A stretch of 64,000 bases of DNA. It comes from a bacterium (GTDB lineage Bacteria > Vulcanimicrobiota > Xenobia > Xenobiales > JADMJV01). Both the position numbers and the translations under genes were made by a program. The stretch lies in contig JAFEBA010000005.1 in the NCBI GenBank assembly GCA_018266105.1, positions 1 through 64,000 of the forward strand, read 5' to 3'. The notes under the pieces are model-generated. The model was not told where the DNA came from. It saw nothing but the letters and a program-made list of their open reading frames with translations, and searched no databases. This document shows positions 61,242 through 64,000 of the stretch, piece by piece; position 1 is the stretch's first letter, and every line of letters starts with the position of its first letter.

Positions 61242-61673
61242 ATGCGCATCTACTTTGCCCATCCCACCAGTATGTACGACACCCCAGTTGAGCGGGAGCT
61301 GCAGAACCGTTATCTACAGGCTCATCCCGGCGACTCGGTGGAGAACCCAAATCAGCCCAAACATAGTGAAGGTTACGCTGCTGGCGGCATGGATTACTTT
61401 GTCAGTCTGTGCAACCAGCAGGACGGTGCTTTCTTCGCTCCATTTGGAAACGGCAAGCTGGGCGCCGGGGTGGCCAAAGAAGTCATTTCCTTTCTGGACC
61501 GAAACGCCCCCGTTTATGAATTCGACCGTAAAAGTGGAGACTTTCGCCAAGTCCAATCCATCGGTGAATTTTCGGTGATGTCGGTGGACGAAACACGCGC
61601 AGCCATCCGTAAGGAACGAGCCGAGAGCCCGTATCAAAGCCTGCAAGACTACAGCCAGGGCTGGGTCGCATAG
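61242..61673 (+). CDS. Nucleoside 2-deoxyribosyltransferase-like protein
   Basis: A 143-residue protein. The start MRIYFAHP and the segment with LGAGVAKEV resemble the small nucleoside 2-deoxyribosyltransferase/DUF1937-type fold, which binds nucleosides. Assignment is by overall pattern, without clear catalytic residues. It lies between the transpeptidase and the tagged protein at 61692, 53 bases after the former and 18 before the latter. Confidence 0.5.
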   Translation: MRIYFAHPTSMYDTPVERELQNRYLQAHPGDSVENPNQPKHSEGYAAGGMDYFVSLCNQQDGAFFAPFGNGKLGAGVAKEVISFLDRNAPVYEFDRKSGDFRQVQSIGEFSVMSVDETRAAIRKERAESPYQSLQDYSQGWVA

Positions 61674-61691
61674 AAACAGGAGGAGTCACCA

Positions 61692-62144
61692 ATGCAGATT
61701 CAGAGCTTTCAAGCCGCCGGTAAGGTTACCAAGGGCGGACACAGCCGTTCGGCCGGGGAAATGTCCACCTGCACCAGTCTCAATACTCTGGCCCATGAGT
61801 TGAAAGGCCTGGATGAAACAGAGCTTGCCGCCACTTCCGGCGTGGAATACCGTGGTTTTGGCGCCGCCAAGGAATACATTGGCTTCGCCCTGATCACTGA
61901 TGACAGCAAGCAGCCTCGCTGCACTCACGACAAGCTTCCCATGAACAACGGTGCCCTCAAAACGATGGTGGGCAGTCTTCTTAAACACTATGGTGAGGCC
62001 GCACGTAAGAAGGAACTGGCCTTTGTTACGGACGGTTTTGCTTCCCCTGGCTACACTCAGGTGACCCTTTCGGGCACCGGTCTGGGCTTGTATTTTGAGA
62101 CCAAGACGGGCAAGCCCATGGGTCAACTCACCGGATCGCTCTAA
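61692..62144 (+). CDS. Unknown soluble protein with MQIQ-type start
   Basis: A 150-residue protein starting MQIQSFQAAGKV, like the glycine-zipper protein at 51944. The rest is a soluble mixed-structure domain with cysteines near 27 and 77 and a beta-rich C-terminus (YTQVTLSGTGLGLYFETK). No family is recognised. It has a clear AGGAGG site (gaaacAGGAGGAG region) about nine bases before the ATG, and its end overlaps the convergent kinase gene by 17 bases. Confidence 0.75.
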   Translation: MQIQSFQAAGKVTKGGHSRSAGEMSTCTSLNTLAHELKGLDETELAATSGVEYRGFGAAKEYIGFALITDDSKQPRCTHDKLPMNNGALKTMVGSLLKHYGEAARKKELAFVTDGFASPGYTQVTLSGTGLGLYFETKTGKPMGQLTGSL

Positions 62145-62946
62145 GCACCCCGGTCAGTTTGCTGCAGAGCTCGCAATCACGGTCAAAGCCTCGTTCAAGC
62201 GCCCAGAGCCAATAGTCCAGAACGCGAAATTGGGTCCACTCTAGCGCTCGCGCCGGATCCCATCGGGTCCGCTGCAGAATGCGCTGAAATCGATGCTGCA
62301 AGTCTCCCTCATCACTCCGGTTCCAGAGCAATGGAGCCAGCGCAAATTCTGGATCACCGCACAGCGGCTTGGGGTCGATGGCCAGCCAGGGTTCCCGCTG
62401 GCCTTTGAGCACATTGGCATAGTGCAGGTCCTGGTTGACCAGTCTGGCGTGCACCGGCACCGGCGGTGGCTTCAGCCACTCGCCAGGAAAGGGCTGGCCC
62501 AGACTCGACCAGTGCCGCGATGCCTGCTGGTGGAGCCTGACCGTGTAAGTCTGCATATCCACAAAGCCGGCAGGAGCATCCACCGATAGCCGGTTGAGCA
62601 GGTCGGCTATGACCTTCAGGGCCGAACCCAGCGGTTCCTCAAGCAGGCTGTGGCGGGCGTCCAGTCGCTCGAGCAGCAGCGCGCCCGCTTCGGCCTCCAT
62701 TAGAAGCACCGCCCCTCGACCGTTCCAGGCCCGGAGTGCGACTGCTTCCTGGCGCGTCTCCTCGTCCACCCAGGTCAGCTTCAGGGCCAGCGGTTGGGGG
62801 CCGCGTCGCACCGGCCAGACCAATCCAAGGTAGCCGTGCCAGGGCTGGTCCTCCAGTTCGAGTTGCCAGAGGCGACAGAAAGACTGAACTTGAGACGGTA
62901 AATTCTCCAGCCAGACCAGCCCGGCCGCACCTCGCTCGCGCACCAC
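62128..62946 (-). CDS. APH(6)/streptomycin-6-kinase-like phosphotransferase
   Basis: A 272-residue small-molecule kinase of the aminoglycoside phosphotransferase superfamily, closest in pattern to the APH(6)/hydroxyurea-kinase group. The Brenner-type catalytic motif is LVNQDLHYANVLKG (Asp and Asn), followed by the metal-binding AIDPKPLCGDPEF. Such genes occur widely in genomes without obvious resistance, so resistance is not implied. GTG 62946 lies 14 codons after the glyS stop, in the same reading frame. Confidence 0.75.
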   Translation of the reverse strand: MVRERGAAGLVWLENLPSQVQSFCRLWQLELEDQPWHGYLGLVWPVRRGPQPLALKLTWVDEETRQEAVALRAWNGRGAVLLMEAEAGALLLERLDARHSLLEEPLGSALKVIADLLNRLSVDAPAGFVDMQTYTVRLHQQASRHWSSLGQPFPGEWLKPPPVPVHARLVNQDLHYANVLKGQREPWLAIDPKPLCGDPEFALAPLLWNRSDEGDLQHRFQRILQRTRWDPARALEWTQFRVLDYWLWALERGFDRDCELCSKLTGVLRAIR

Positions 62947-62988
62947 CCCGGCTGCAAAGTCGGGGGGGATGGGCCCAAGTTCCAGGAG

Positions 62989-64000
62989 TTAGTAGCCTTC
63001 CAGCCTGGACAGGTCAGCCACGCCTTCGGCCAGGGAAACCACTTTCTGCACCAGCGCCTGGCGGGCGCTGCGAATATCCTGGTCGGGGTCATTGACCAGC
63101 ACGTCGTCGAAGAAGGCGTCCACTCGCGGGCGCAGCGACTCGAGGGCGGCCACCAGTTGGGAAACTTCTCCCACCGGGCCCACTGCTTCCAGGGCGCTAT
63201 ACAGAGCCGCCACCGAAGGCTCCTGATAGCGTTCGGGCTGCAAGGGCAGGCGCTCCAGGTCCTTGGTGATGCGGCCACAGCGCGAGAACGCCTGCAAGGT
63301 GGCCAGCCAGTCGGGCCGTTGAACTGCCTCTTGAAGTGCGCCTGCGCTCAAGAAGGCCCCATAGGGGTCGTGGCTGCGTGTGCTGACCGCGGCTTCCACC
63401 ACGTCGTGACGCAGGCCCTTGTCTTTGAGCCAGATCAGCAAGCGATCGGCCACGAAGCCTAAGACTTCTTTTGCCACTTTTTCCTGGTCACAGGAAACGG
63501 GTTGCAGAGCGATCGCGCGAGCCAGCAGGGGCCGCAGATCCACCGCAACTTTGCCTTCCACCAGCAGGGCCACCAATCCCAGGGCGGTGCGGCGAAGACC
63601 ATAAGGATCGGCTGAACCAGTGGGCTTAAGTCCGATGGCAAAGAGTCCGGCCAGGCTGTCCAGGCGGTCGCACAGGCCGACCACCCGACCCAGTTCGTGG
63701 GCGGGCGTGGCGTCGCCGGCGTATCGGGGCAGGTAGTGCTCGCGCAAGGCCTGCGCTACTTCCGCTTCCGTCCCGGTTTCGCGGGCGTAGATCTCGCCTA
63801 GAATACCCTGCAGACTGGTCATTTCCACCACCATGGAGGTAACCAGATCGGCTTTGCACAGTCGGGCCGCTTGCAAGGCCTGGCCCAGCGCGGTCGGGCT
63901 CATTCCCAAGCTGGCGCCGCTGGCCTCGACCAGTTTCTCCACCCGCTGGCTCTTGTCCAGCATGGATCCCAGTTTCTCCTGGAAAGTCAGGGTGGCCAGG
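62989..64000 (-). CDS. glyS: Glycyl-tRNA synthetase beta subunit, partial
   Basis: Only the C-terminal half lies in the window; the frame runs off the right edge. The residues TFQEKLGSMLDKSQRV (near the edge) and ADLVTSMVVEMTSLQG, LGRVVGLCDRLDSLAG and TGSADPYGLRRTALG match the GlyS beta subunit, which joins GlyQ to charge tRNA-Gly. The usual full length is about 690 residues. The gene encoding the alpha subunit is expected to the right. The kinase gene follows after the stop. Confidence 0.96.
   Translation of the reverse strand, partial: LATLTFQEKLGSMLDKSQRVEKLVEASGASLGMSPTALGQALQAARLCKADLVTSMVVEMTSLQGILGEIYARETGTEAEVAQALREHYLPRYAGDATPAHELGRVVGLCDRLDSLAGLFAIGLKPTGSADPYGLRRTALGLVALLVEGKVAVDLRPLLARAIALQPVSCDQEKVAKEVLGFVADRLLIWLKDKGLRHDVVEAAVSTRSHDPYGAFLSAGALQEAVQRPDWLATLQAFSRCGRITKDLERLPLQPERYQEPSVAALYSALEAVGPVGEVSQLVAALESLRPRVDAFFDDVLVNDPDQDIRSARQALVQKVVSLAEGVADLSRLEGY

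Overview
The window looks like chromosomal DNA of a GC-rich, gene-dense free-living bacterium. Roughly 65 protein genes lie on both strands, mostly in short operons, with gaps of a few to about 250 bases, frequent GTG and TTG starts and many overlapping gene ends. I see no rRNA, tRNA, CRISPR array, integrase, transposase or phage gene. Recognisable housekeeping genes (ndk, metK, rsmI, rlmN, priA, def, fmt, cdsA, metG, glyS, sbcCD, hrpB, a uL24 gene, HU) sit among signalling genes (PilZ, GGDEF, FHA-cyclase, Ser/Thr kinase with TPRs), a type IV pilin and many exported proteins. The lineage cannot be fixed from the sequence alone. A set of proteins with a shared short N-terminal motif, and a uL24 gene outside the usual ribosomal operon, suggest a poorly characterised phylum; a Eremiobacterota/Vulcanimicrobiota-like bacterium is only a guess.

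Layout. 1-6008 (mostly minus strand): a partial, highly repetitive acidic 'SLEDLL' protein, HU with a possible 34-residue ORF in front, a PilZ protein, rsmI, ndk and a GT4 glycosyltransferase. 5991-11841 (plus): a 2OG-Fe(II) oxygenase, metK with a folded leader, and a 1181-residue kinase/zinc-ribbon/TPR protein; a possible 42-residue membrane peptide lies on the minus strand. 11843-18203: a pilin, then a SPOR protein-priA-FxLYD-def-fmt operon facing rlmN. 18319-25601: a promoter-led 704-residue protein of unknown function, tandem PilZ, acyltransferase-cdsA, DUF3253, a CarD-like regulator behind a hairpin-rich leader, a repeat-bearing lipoprotein and an unknown exported protein. 25698-30619: a cluster of mostly exported or membrane hydrolases (DUF6265, GH16 glucanase, M48, DUF1287, S8 subtilase, M50).

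30662-43244: hrpB-DTW-PilZ-like operon; a peptidylarginine-deiminase-like protein with an aminotransferase; sbcD-sbcC-HD; BolA-glutaredoxin; isolated rplX. 43430-50604: a radical SAM protein with unusual cysteine spacing, then a six-gene plus-strand operon (double-FHA nucleotide cyclase, MoxR AAA+, VWA, OPA-type transporter, crotonase-fold protein without the hydratase glutamates, GGDEF response regulator). 51352-58821: two glycine-zipper membrane proteins, metG with a start-proximal hairpin, a lethal-factor-like metallopeptidase with a GNAT, and an operon of a duplicated secreted protein, an isochorismatase-like hydrolase and a macro-domain protein. 58876-64000: a two-TM protein, an SGNH hydrolase, an L,D-transpeptidase, two small tagged or unknown proteins, an APH(6)-like kinase and the C-terminal half of glyS.

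The most distinctive signal is a set of otherwise unrelated proteins (at 18454, 24768, 34404, 51352, 60184 and probably 51944 and 61692) that share a disordered N-terminus with a short D-x-hydrophobic-x-hydrophobic motif and, in part, a MQIQ-type start. Two of them carry this leader in front of a signal-peptide-like segment. This may be a lineage-specific sorting or processing tag.
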